Part shown: positions 19,091 to 26,608 of the stretch, in pieces | Layout of the letters: the number at the start of each line of letters is the position of its first letter | How positions within the stretch are numbered: position 1 is the stretch's first letter | From: WS-11 sp035275545 | GTDB taxonomy: Bacteria; Eisenbacteria; RBG-16-71-46 | Length of the DNA stretch: 33,199 nucleotides | Assembly (NCBI GenBank): GCA_035275545.1 | Contig: DATEMP010000083.1 | Coordinates: 1-33,199 of the forward strand | Direction of reading: 5' to 3' | Translations under genes and position numbers: made by a program | Notes under the pieces: model-generated | What the model was told of the DNA's origin: nothing | Database searches by the model: none | What the model saw: the letters and a program-made list of their open reading frames with translations, nothing else

Positions 19091-21535
19091 TCAGCGCACC
19101 ACGATCGCCTTGGCGGTGAGCACGTGCCCGTCGTGCGTGAGGCGCACGAGGTACATCCCGGTTGGCAGCCGCCGCCCGTCGGCAAGCGTCACGCGTTGCG
19201 CGCCGGCGGCGAGCGTCGAGAGGTCACGGCGGGCCACCAGGCGTCCGCCCAGGTCGTAGAGCTCGATCGCTCCGGCAGCGGTCGACGGCAGCGTGAACGC
19301 CACCTGGAGGTCGCCCACCACCGGGTTCCGCACGGCCCCGGCGAGCGACAATCCCGGAGGCGGCTCCGGATCCACGGCGACCGGAGTGTTTTCGATCACC
19401 GGCTCGCTGAGCGCTGCGAAGAACGCCTGAGGCCGCCCGGCGATCGCCGTGAAGCCGCCGCCGACGTAGACGCGTCCTTGCTCGCTCATGAGGCTCTGGA
19501 CGGGACCGTTCGGACTCGGATCCCACATCCGCGCCATCCCGGTCACGACGTCGAGCGCCGCCAGGTTGCGGCGCGCGAAGCCGCCCATGCTGGTGAACTC
19601 GCCGCCCACGAACACCGTCCGCCCGCGCAGCGCCAGGGCACGGATCACCGGCGTCGCTCCCGGGTTCCACGGGGTGGCCCCGCCGCTCGCATCGAGCGCG
19701 GTGATCCCTCGGCGCGGTGCGCCGCCGATGGTGGAGAACATGCCGCCCGCGTAGACCGTGCCGCGGTTGAACGTCAGCGTGTAGACCAGGGAGTTCGCGT
19801 TGGGATTCCAGGGCGTGGCGCGGCCGGTGGTGGCGTCCAGGGCGGCGATCAGGCCGCGCGGCGCGGAGCCGATGGTGGTGAACTGCCCGGCGGCGTACAC
19901 GGTGGTCCCGCTCACCGCCAGCGCGTGGACGTTGTGGTTCGCGTCGGGATTCCACGCGGTCGGGATCCCGGTCACCGCGTCGACTGCGGCGATGCGCCGG
20001 CGCACCTGCCCCATGATGCGCGAGAAGTCGCCGCCCAGGTACACGCGGTTGCCGCTCAGCACCAGGGTCCGCACCAGACCCTCCGCGGACGGGTTCCAGG
20101 GCGTGGCCTCGCCGTCGGTGGCGTTCAGCGATCCCACGCCGCTGCGCAGCGCGCCGCCGATCCAGTCGAAGGCCCCGCCCGCGTAGATGGTGCCCACGCC
20201 GTCCGTGCCCTGCGCCGTCGCCGCCAGCGCCATGACCGGCCCATTGGCGTCCGGGTTCCATTCGGTCGGCGAGCCGGTCGTGGCATCGAGCGCGGCGATG
20301 TAGTTGCGGATCACGCCACCGACCATCCGGAACCTTCCGCCCGCATAGACGGGGGCGGACGGACCACCCGGGGCCGAGATCGCGAACGTCCAATCGTCGA
20401 CGCTGGGGTCCCACGAAATCGCCGCCCCGGTGACGCCATCCAGGGCCGCGAGATAGTGGTGCGTCTGGCCGCCGATATAGGTGAACCCGCCGCCCGCGTA
20501 GATCCGGTCCCCGTTCACGGCCAGCGCGGTGACGGTGGCGTTCGCGCCGGGATTCCAGGGAGTCGCGAGCTGCGAGACCGTGCTCAGGGCGGCGGCATGG
20601 TCGCGCCAGGCCCCGCCGATCACGCTGAAGCTCCCTCCCACGTAGAGGGTCTTGATGTTCATCAGCAGCGCGTGCACCTCGCCGTTCGCCGACGCGTCCC
20701 AGCCGGTGGCCGCACCGCTGGTCAGGCCCAGCTCGGCAATGTACGCGCGGCTCGCCCCGCCGATCTGGTCGAAGCCGCCGCCGGCGAACACCGAGGTGTC
20801 GCTGGTTGCCAGGGCGCGTACGTTTCCGTTGGCGCCGGGATTCCACGCCGACACCACCCCACTCACGGGGTGGACCGCCGCCAGGTGTCCGCGCTCCGCC
20901 CCGCCCACGTGGAGGAAGGTCCCGCCCACGTACACGCGGCCGTGGTCCAGCGCCAATGCGTTGACCACGTCGTCGGCGCCGGGGTTCCAGGGACGAACCG
21001 CTCCGCTCGAGGCGTCGAGTGCCGCCAGGTGGTTCCGGGCGTTGACGCCGATCGAGGTGAAGTCGCCGCCCGCGTACACCGTGGTCCCCTCGCGTACCAG
21101 CGTGCGCACCGGGCCGTTCGCGACCGGTGCCCAGGAGCCGAGAGTCGAGTTGGCGAGGATGCGCGCCAGGTTCCGGCGCGGGCGCCCGCCGACCGATGCG
21201 AACTCGCCGCCGATGAACCAGCCGCCCGCGCCGTCGGGAACGACCGCGAACACCTGGCCCACCACCTTCGGGAACGCTCCGGAGGGCAGCCCGGTGACCG
21301 GGCTGAGCGGAGCACCGGCGCCGGTCGCCTGCCCGACCTTGGTGAACGCTCCGCCGATGTAGAGGGTGTTCCCGAGCCGGGCGATCGCGTTCACCGGACC
21401 GTTGGTCACGCACAGGGTGGAGTCGACGGTCTGCGCGGAGGCGCATGCGGCCCACGCGGCGAGCGCGATCGCCGGAGCGAGCCGCCCGTGGCGGGCGGCG
21501 TTGGATGCGCGGGTTCTCGGGGGGCGGAACGGCAT
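19091..21535 (-). CDS. Secreted protein of 14 Rax2-like propeller repeats with a C-terminal sorting tail
   Basis: The protein has 814 residues. The start at ATG 21535 is followed by a basic segment and a hydrophobic core (LAPAIALAAWAACASAQ) ending in a signal peptidase-like ASAQ site, so it is exported. Nearly all the rest is fourteen repeats of about 48 residues with YxGGxFxxIGG and ALDxxTGxxTxWNPxANG, the Rax2-like or PQQ/WD-type beta-propeller pattern; fourteen equals two seven-bladed propellers. The last 85 residues (GAVRNPVVGDLQVAFTLP, LYDLGGRLVARRDLS, AKAIVVR) match the tails of both neighbours and resemble type IX/FlgD-like sorting domains. No enzyme motif is visible, so an adhesive or ligand-binding surface role is likely. 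No strong ribosome site is seen. It lies 112 bases after the next upstream gene and is transcribed in the same direction, possibly as one unit. Confidence 0.88.
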   Translation of the reverse strand: MPFRPPRTRASNAARHGRLAPAIALAAWAACASAQTVDSTLCVTNGPVNAIARLGNTLYIGGAFTKVGQATGAGAPLSPVTGLPSGAFPKVVGQVFAVVPDGAGGWFIGGEFASVGGRPRRNLARILANSTLGSWAPVANGPVRTLVREGTTVYAGGDFTSIGVNARNHLAALDASSGAVRPWNPGADDVVNALALDHGRVYVGGTFLHVGGAERGHLAAVHPVSGVVSAWNPGANGNVRALATSDTSVFAGGGFDQIGGASRAYIAELGLTSGAATGWDASANGEVHALLMNIKTLYVGGSFSVIGGAWRDHAAALSTVSQLATPWNPGANATVTALAVNGDRIYAGGGFTYIGGQTHHYLAALDGVTGAAISWDPSVDDWTFAISAPGGPSAPVYAGGRFRMVGGVIRNYIAALDATTGSPTEWNPDANGPVMALAATAQGTDGVGTIYAGGAFDWIGGALRSGVGSLNATDGEATPWNPSAEGLVRTLVLSGNRVYLGGDFSRIMGQVRRRIAAVDAVTGIPTAWNPDANHNVHALAVSGTTVYAAGQFTTIGSAPRGLIAALDATTGRATPWNPNANSLVYTLTFNRGTVYAGGMFSTIGGAPRRGITALDASGGATPWNPGATPVIRALALRGRTVFVGGEFTSMGGFARRNLAALDVVTGMARMWDPSPNGPVQSLMSEQGRVYVGGGFTAIAGRPQAFFAALSEPVIENTPVAVDPEPPPGLSLAGAVRNPVVGDLQVAFTLPSTAAGAIELYDLGGRLVARRDLSTLAAGAQRVTLADGRRLPTGMYLVRLTHDGHVLTAKAIVVR

Positions 21536-21647
21536 CGGTGGCGATCGTGGTTGGAGAGCGGACGGTGAGCGGACGCCGTGATGGAGCCTAGCACCGGCCG
21601 GAACCGGGCTCCAGAGGAGACGCTACGGCCTGGGCGTCACGGGCGCG

Positions 21648-24600
21648 TCAGCGGACGACGCACGCCTTGGCGTTGAGGACCCGGCCGTCGTGCGTGAGCC
21701 GCACCAGGTACAACCCGGCCGCCAGGTGCCTGCCCTCCGCGAGCGCCACCCGCTGGGCACCCGCGCCGAGCGCCGAGATGTCGCGGCTCGCCACCAGGCG
21801 TCCGCGCAGGTCGAACACCTCGATCGCGCCGGACGCGCTGCCCGGGAGCGTGAACGCCACAGCGAGCTCGTCCGCCACCGGATTCGGCGAGGCGCCGGCC
21901 AGCGACAGCATCGCGCGCGCCGGCACCTCAACCCACACCGGCTCGAGCGTCCGCTCCCCCTCCGGCTCCCGGACGACGAGCCGGTAGCCGTAGCGCGTAC
22001 CCGGCACCACGTCGCGATCCTCGTAGACCAGCCGGTCCGGACCCTCGATGGTGGCCGGGCCCAGCGCGATCCAGTCGGTCCCGGTGGTGCGCCGCTCGAC
22101 CTGCGCCGCCACGGTCGTGGCGCCCTCGCCGCGCCAGGTGAGGTGCACCGCATCGGGGGTCGCCTCCGCGCCCGCGAGCGCGAGCGCCACCGGGGTGGGC
22201 GCCGGCGTGTCGACCGTCATCGCCCATACCTCGTTCGAGGACGCCGTGGAGCTGAGCTGGCCGCCGAACACCACCATGCGCGTCCGTAGCGGGTCGTAGA
22301 TCGCCGAGTGCTGGTTGCGCGGCACCGGCGAAACCCCGGCGGTGTAGCGCTGGCTCCATTCCGGAGTGCCCGAGAGCGGCAGCGTCCACACGTCTTCGAG
22401 GCGTGTGCCGCCGTATCCGCCGAACACCACCATCATGTCCCACAGGGCGTAGTAGACCGCGGTGTGCTCTCGCCGCACGCTCGGAGACGTCCCGGTGGTC
22501 GGGACCGGGCGCCACTCGGGGGTGCCGGAGAGCCGCAGCTCCCACACGTCGTTCAGGAACACCCCGCCGTCGCCGCCGAACACCACGATCCGGTCGCGCA
22601 GCGGATCGTAGATGGCCGAGTGGTTGGCGCGGGGCGGCATCGGGGTGCCGGTGGGCAGCAGCAGGTGCCAGGTGCCGGAGGAGAACTCCCACACGTCGTT
22701 CCGGAGCGACCCGTCGTAGCCGCCGATCACCAGCATCCGGCCGTGGGCCGCGTCGTAGACCGCCGCGTGCCCGAGGCGCGCGCTGGGACGCGGGCCGGGG
22801 GGATTGATCGGGAACCACCAGTTGAGCGGAGTTCGCGCCAGCACCCAGAGGTCGTTCAGAAAGCTGTCGTAGTACCCGCCGAAGATCAGCAGCTGGTCAT
22901 CGACCGGGTTGTACACCATGGAATGCATGAGCCGGCGCAGCGGCACGGGCCCCCCCGGCGCGACGTTCACCCAGCTGGTCCCCGGCGTGAGCGGCAGCGC
23001 CCAGATGTCCCCGGCGTACTCGCCCCCGACGCGGCCGCTGTAGAGCACGAGCTGGTCGCGCGCGGCGTCGTAGTCGGCCGCCTGGGCCGCACGCCCGATC
23101 GGGCCGAGGCCTTCCGGCGCGATTCGCTGCCAGGTCAGGGTCGGCGGCCCCGGAGGCGGAGGCGGACCGATCACGGTCACCTGGTAGCGCTGCACCGGGA
23201 AGCCCTGCTGGTCGGTGGCGGGGGCGCCCGCCGCGTCGGGAATGGTGACGCTCGCGCAGCCCGAGCCCCGCACGTGGCTGGTCACCCGCAGGTCGACGTC
23301 GAACGTTCCAGCCGATCGCGGCTCGATCGTGCACACGAATGTGTTGACCTCGATCCCGAACGGCTGCCAGTCGGAGTCGGCGTACTCCACGACGAGATAC
23401 GACGCTGGGATCGCGCTGCAGGACGGGTTCGACACCATGGCGCCGGCTGGGAACTCGCGGTAGCCGGGCGTGTCGCCGACCGAGCCGCTGACCACCAGCA
23501 GGTGGTCGAGCGGATCGGTGAGAGTGGGGAACGAGACGACGATGCGTCCGTCGTCGCTGCCCGCGCCGTTGTCGCGCACCAGGGCGGTGAGCGTGATGGT
23601 CTGCCCGAGGTTGATGGGTCCGGGGGTCAGGGCGATGCTCACGATCGCCGGCTCCGGCTGATCGATGACGTTGACCGTGAATCGCCGCACGGCCCACCCC
23701 TGTTGATCGGCGCCGCTCGCGCCGTTCGGGGGCAGCGCACCTATGAACGCGCAAGACCCGCCGCCGATCGTGTGCATGATGGAGCGGACTTCGATGACGA
23801 ACGTCCCCGCGCGGGGCGGGCGGACCACGAAGTCGCCGCCGTTGTTCTCGAATCCGTCGCCCACCCAGTTGTCGTCGACGTACTCGGTCATGAGATACGA
23901 CGCCTGGACCGGCTGGCATTCACTCGACATCAGAACCGAGCCCGACGCGAACTCCCGGTAGCCGGGCGTGTCCGCCCCGGCCGGGCCGGTCGCGAGCGCC
24001 GCGTCGAGCGGATTGGTCAGGCCCGGGTAGGACACCACGATCCGCCCGTCGTCACTCGGCAGGCCGTCGTTGCGGACCGCGACGGAGATCGTGAGCGGCT
24101 GGCCGATCACGACCGTGCTCGCCGACATCGAGACCGGCGACATGAAGATCGGCAGCGGCGTGGTGGGGGGCGCAACGACATTGACCGCGAATCGTCGCAC
24201 CGTCTGGCCCTGCTGGTCGGTGGCGATCGTCCCCTGCGTCAACGATGGCACGCTCGAGGCCATGAGGCAGGGCGTGGTTGAGATCAGCATGGTGGCGCGC
24301 ATGTCGACGTAGAAGAGACCCACCTCCTGCGGGGTCACGGTCGCGTTCAGCGTGTTCGTCTCCGACGAGGCCTGCCAGCTGTCGTCCACGTATTCGACCG
24401 CCAGATAGCTCGCGGTCAGGGGCAGGCAATCGACCCCGGTGAGCGCGCCGCCCGCGGGGATCTCGCGGTACCCGGGGCTGTCACCCGAGGACGTGCTCGA
24501 CACCCACTGGGCGTCGCTGCTCTGCGTGAACGACGGGAAGCCGAAGCTGATCCGCCCGTTGTCGGAAAAGCTGCCGTCGTTGCGGACACCCGCACTGAAG

Positions 24601-25796
24601 GTGAAGCTCTCGCCGAGCCGCAGGGTCAGCGGGGGGAGGCTAATCGTCACGAAGGTGGGCACCGGCGGGGGATCCGGCGGCGGGCCGGTCGAGCCCTGCA
24701 GTACCGCCCAACGCTCAGGGGGCGCGAGGCCCAGCTCCCACATGTCGCCGCGGAATGCAGGGTTGTCGCTCAGTCCCCCGAACACCACCATGCGCCGTCG
24801 CGCCTCATCGAAGGCGGCCCCCGGGTACAGGCGCCGCGAGGGGAGCTCGCCGCCCGGTGCGAGGTCACGCCAGGTCGGCGTTCCGGAGAGCGTCAGCTCG
24901 AAGCTGTCGTTGCGGTAGATCTGGTTCTCCCCGCCGAAGATCACCATCCGATCCCCGGCCGGATCGTAGACCGCGACGTGGCCGAAACGCCCCGGCGCCG
25001 GCCCGCTGGTCGCGAGTTGCGTCCAGGCCGGGCTCGCGCCCAGCGACAGCGCCCAGGTGTCGTTGTAGATCCCGGGCAGCCCGCCGTGGACGATCATCCG
25101 GTCGCGCACCGGATCGTAGATCGCGGTGTGCTCCCGGCGCGCGATTGGAGGAGTGCCCGCGGGCGTCAACCGGGTCCATGTAGGCGTGCCGGACAGGGTG
25201 AGTGCCCAGACTTCGTTCAGGTAGTTGCTGTCGTCGAATCCCCCGAACACGATCATCCGGTCACGGACCGGGTCGTAGATGGCGCTGTGCAGGTTGCGGC
25301 GGCTGGGAACCGTGCCGCTCACCGAGAGCTGGGTCCAGACCGGGCTGCCCAGGAGGTTGAGGGTCCACACGTCGTTTTGGCGCTGCGGATTGCTGCCCGC
25401 GAACACGATCATCCGGTCGCGCACCGGGTCGTAGATGGCGGAGCTGCATTCGCGCGCCCCCGGCCCGGAGCCGAAGATCAGGACGGTCCAGGCCAACGGA
25501 TCCGAGAGCGGAATCGAGATCACTTCCGAGGTGAACACGCCGGGTTCCGCGACCCGGCCCCCGTACACGAGCACCCGATCGCCGACCGGATCGTAGATCG
25601 TGGTGTGCAGGAAGCGACCCGCGGGAAAGACCGCCAGGAGCGCGGGATCCATGGGCGGGATGGGGGCGCCGGGCGCAACGACGGCAACGGTGTCCCGGTG
25701 CCCGGGGGGCGCGCCAGAGGCTTCCGCGGGCTTGGCGGCCGCGCCGGAGTGAACCATCAGGGCGAGCAGGGCGATGACGACCGGGAGCAGGCGCAC
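21648..25796 (-). CDS. Giant secreted Kelch-repeat protein with three cysteine-paired beta-sandwich repeats, Fn3 and sorting tail
   Basis: From GTG 25796 the protein has 1382 residues and begins with an ideal signal peptide (VRLLPVVIALLALMVHSGAAA). GAGG lies 6 bases upstream of this GTG, so I prefer it over ATG 25895, which would add 33 Arg/Pro-rich residues and has no ribosome site. Six Kelch blades come first (HTTIYDPVGDRVLVYGG and relatives, about 25610-24690). Three sandwich repeats of about 155 residues follow (about 24680-23160), each with two conserved cysteines. Six more Kelch blades (about 23130-22200), an Fn3-like domain and the FlgD-like tail ending AKACVVR complete it. Kelch blades form six-bladed propellers that bind ligands or act like galactose-oxidase folds; no copper-site residues can be judged here. 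It is probably surface-exposed or secreted, and shares modules with the two downstream genes. Confidence 0.88.
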   Translation of the reverse strand: MRLLPVVIALLALMVHSGAAAKPAEASGAPPGHRDTVAVVAPGAPIPPMDPALLAVFPAGRFLHTTIYDPVGDRVLVYGGRVAEPGVFTSEVISIPLSDPLAWTVLIFGSGPGARECSSAIYDPVRDRMIVFAGSNPQRQNDVWTLNLLGSPVWTQLSVSGTVPSRRNLHSAIYDPVRDRMIVFGGFDDSNYLNEVWALTLSGTPTWTRLTPAGTPPIARREHTAIYDPVRDRMIVHGGLPGIYNDTWALSLGASPAWTQLATSGPAPGRFGHVAVYDPAGDRMVIFGGENQIYRNDSFELTLSGTPTWRDLAPGGELPSRRLYPGAAFDEARRRMVVFGGLSDNPAFRGDMWELGLAPPERWAVLQGSTGPPPDPPPVPTFVTISLPPLTLRLGESFTFSAGVRNDGSFSDNGRISFGFPSFTQSSDAQWVSSTSSGDSPGYREIPAGGALTGVDCLPLTASYLAVEYVDDSWQASSETNTLNATVTPQEVGLFYVDMRATMLISTTPCLMASSVPSLTQGTIATDQQGQTVRRFAVNVVAPPTTPLPIFMSPVSMSASTVVIGQPLTISVAVRNDGLPSDDGRIVVSYPGLTNPLDAALATGPAGADTPGYREFASGSVLMSSECQPVQASYLMTEYVDDNWVGDGFENNGGDFVVRPPRAGTFVIEVRSIMHTIGGGSCAFIGALPPNGASGADQQGWAVRRFTVNVIDQPEPAIVSIALTPGPINLGQTITLTALVRDNGAGSDDGRIVVSFPTLTDPLDHLLVVSGSVGDTPGYREFPAGAMVSNPSCSAIPASYLVVEYADSDWQPFGIEVNTFVCTIEPRSAGTFDVDLRVTSHVRGSGCASVTIPDAAGAPATDQQGFPVQRYQVTVIGPPPPPGPPTLTWQRIAPEGLGPIGRAAQAADYDAARDQLVLYSGRVGGEYAGDIWALPLTPGTSWVNVAPGGPVPLRRLMHSMVYNPVDDQLLIFGGYYDSFLNDLWVLARTPLNWWFPINPPGPRPSARLGHAAVYDAAHGRMLVIGGYDGSLRNDVWEFSSGTWHLLLPTGTPMPPRANHSAIYDPLRDRIVVFGGDGGVFLNDVWELRLSGTPEWRPVPTTGTSPSVRREHTAVYYALWDMMVVFGGYGGTRLEDVWTLPLSGTPEWSQRYTAGVSPVPRNQHSAIYDPLRTRMVVFGGQLSSTASSNEVWAMTVDTPAPTPVALALAGAEATPDAVHLTWRGEGATTVAAQVERRTTGTDWIALGPATIEGPDRLVYEDRDVVPGTRYGYRLVVREPEGERTLEPVWVEVPARAMLSLAGASPNPVADELAVAFTLPGSASGAIEVFDLRGRLVASRDISALGAGAQRVALAEGRHLAAGLYLVRLTHDGRVLNAKACVVR

Positions 25797-25910
25797 GTGC
25801 GACCTCGAAGCGCGGTGCCCGAACGGAGCCGGCACGCGACCCGGGCGTCTGGGTGCCGGGGCCCGTCGAGGGCACTCCCGCCGGGACGATATCATCCGAT
25901 CGGCCGCGAA

Positions 25911-25967
25911 CGGCGCGGTATTTCGCGCCGGACACGCGAACGGCTCACCCTTCCATGGGCGAGCCGT
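25911..25967 (-). promoter_or_regulatory. Two successive hairpins upstream of the giant Kelch gene
   Basis: CGGCGCG (25911-25917) pairs with CGCGCCG (25924-25930). Next to it an 11-bp stem joins 25940-25950 and 25957-25967 with one G-T wobble and a 6-base loop. Neither is followed by a T-tract on the minus strand, so a structured leader is as likely as a terminator. They lie 115-171 bases before the preferred GTG start. Confidence 0.35.
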
Positions 25968-26109
25968 CGCTCCGCGGCTGGAGGAGTTTGGCCAGCCCTA
26001 GCTCGATCCCTCCAGCCCTGCACCACGGGCGACCGAGCGTCGATCACCCGACCAAGTCTTCAGAAGACCGCGCCCTCAGTGGCGGGAGACGGTCTGGCGG
26101 GCAGCAATC

Positions 26110-26144
26110 GGGGATTGGCCAACGGATACCGCCGACCAATCCCC
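26110..26144 (-). terminator. Hairpin downstream of the lysine-rich peptide gene
   Basis: GGGGATTGG (26110-26118) and CCAATCCCC (26136-26144) are exact 9-bp complements, with CGG-ATA-CCG able to pair inside the loop. The hairpin begins about 30 bases after the stop of the 21-codon gene. No T-tract follows on the minus strand, so it may be a weak terminator, an RNA-stabilising hairpin or part of an attenuator. Confidence 0.4.
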
Positions 26145-26174
26145 TGAGGACGTGCCAGGTCCAGACAGACGTGC

Positions 26175-26240
26175 TTACTTCTTCTTCTTCGCGGCCTTCT
26201 TCTTCGTGGCCTTCTTCTTCGCGGCCTTCTTCTTCGCCAT
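26175..26240 (-). CDS. 21-residue lysine/alanine peptide (histone H1-tail-like)
   Basis: The gene runs from ATG 26240 to TAA 26175-26177 and encodes 21 residues: MA, then KKKAA, KKKAT, KKKAA and a final KKKK. Thirteen of 21 residues are Lys, all coded AAG. Upstream, AGGAGGTGAT (read on the minus strand) is a perfect extended Shine-Dalgarno sequence, by far the strongest in the window, so strong translation is likely. The composition matches the AAKKK tails of bacterial histone H1-like proteins, suggesting binding to DNA, RNA or another polyanion. The alternative is a leader peptide whose run of Lys codons senses lysyl-tRNA or slows ribosomes before the hairpin at 26110-26144, but no lysine gene follows. 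The perfect ribosome site argues against chance. The other two frames here are low-complexity shadows (poly-Glu or poly-Arg like). Confidence 0.75.
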   Translation of the reverse strand: MAKKKAAKKKATKKKAAKKKK

Positions 26241-26246
26241 TACGAA

Positions 26247-26258
26247 TCACCTCCTCGA
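26247..26258 (-). promoter_or_regulatory. Perfect extended Shine-Dalgarno site for the 21-codon gene
   Basis: The minus strand reads CGAGGAGGTGAT. AGGAGG ends 9 bases before ATG 26240 and the match to the 16S tail extends through GTGAT, leaving a gap of 6 bases. This site decides that the tiny frame is real. Confidence 0.8.
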
Positions 26259-26448
26259 GTGTTTCGTCTTCACGGCGAGATGTGCTCCCTCGCCCACAGT
26301 GGCGACGGCCACCCTTGAGTGACCGAGGCGGCGCAGTCGCGCGGCGCCCGAGCGTCGCGCGTGGCCTTGCAAGACTCACTGAGGCAGCCGCCGTGCCACG
26401 ACCTCGCCGCGAAGTCCGCATTCGCGCTAAGTGTGTGTGGAAATGAAG

Positions 26449-26480
26449 AAAAAAAATCGCGCGCACATCGCGTGCACGCG
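26449..26480 (-). terminator. Intrinsic terminator of the two-component operon
   Basis: On the minus strand CGCGTGCAC (26472-26480) pairs with GTGCGCGCG (26458-26466), nine pairs with one G-U, around the loop GCGAT. One base later comes an uninterrupted run of eight T (26449-26456). This is a textbook rho-independent terminator, about 130 bases after the response-regulator stop. Confidence 0.85.
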
Positions 26481-26487
26481 CATCGGC

Positions 26488-26508
26488 TGTGAATAACCGT
26501 GTGAATAA
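26488..26508 (-). promoter_or_regulatory. Two tandem DnaA-box consensus matches
   Basis: TTATTCACA (minus strand) occurs at 26488-26496 and 26500-26508, both exact to the TTATNCACA consensus and 12 bases apart. The second lies in an AACCGT / ACGGTT inverted repeat (26495-26500, 26508-26513). The matches are seen; binding is inferred. Confidence 0.4.
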
Positions 26509-26608
26509 CGGTTCTAAGCGTCAAGTTACTTGGGGATTACGCTGCACGAGGTGGCTAAGCGTCTGCGATGAAGTCAGATGTCGGTCGGTGTCCAGATCCT
26601 TGTGGGTG

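Larger units (their letters stand above)
26241..26608. other. Gene-free stretch between the response regulator and the lysine-rich peptide gene
   Basis: It holds, in order on the minus strand, two DnaA-box-like sequences, the intrinsic terminator of the two-component operon, and about 200 bases that must carry the promoter and leader of the 21-codon gene. I found no convincing -35/-10 pair in that last part and no further reading frame with a ribosome site. Confidence 0.5.

Noticed and set aside
12141..25796. Regularly spaced repeats suggestive of CRISPR or satellite DNA
   Set aside because: The periodicity is in protein (about 48, 52 and 155 residues) with diverged nucleotides and continuous reading frames. 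No identical short repeats with unique spacers were seen.
26044..26466. Open frame with a poly-Glu/Gly tract overlapping the lysine-rich peptide gene
   Set aside because: It is another frame of the same AAG repeat, runs through the intrinsic terminator and has no ribosome site, whereas the 21-codon frame has a perfect one.
26440..26530. Possible replication origin (two DnaA boxes near an A-rich run)
   Set aside because: Only two boxes, no long AT-rich unwinding region and no dnaA, dnaN or gyrB nearby. The A-run is explained as the T-tract of a terminator on the other strand.
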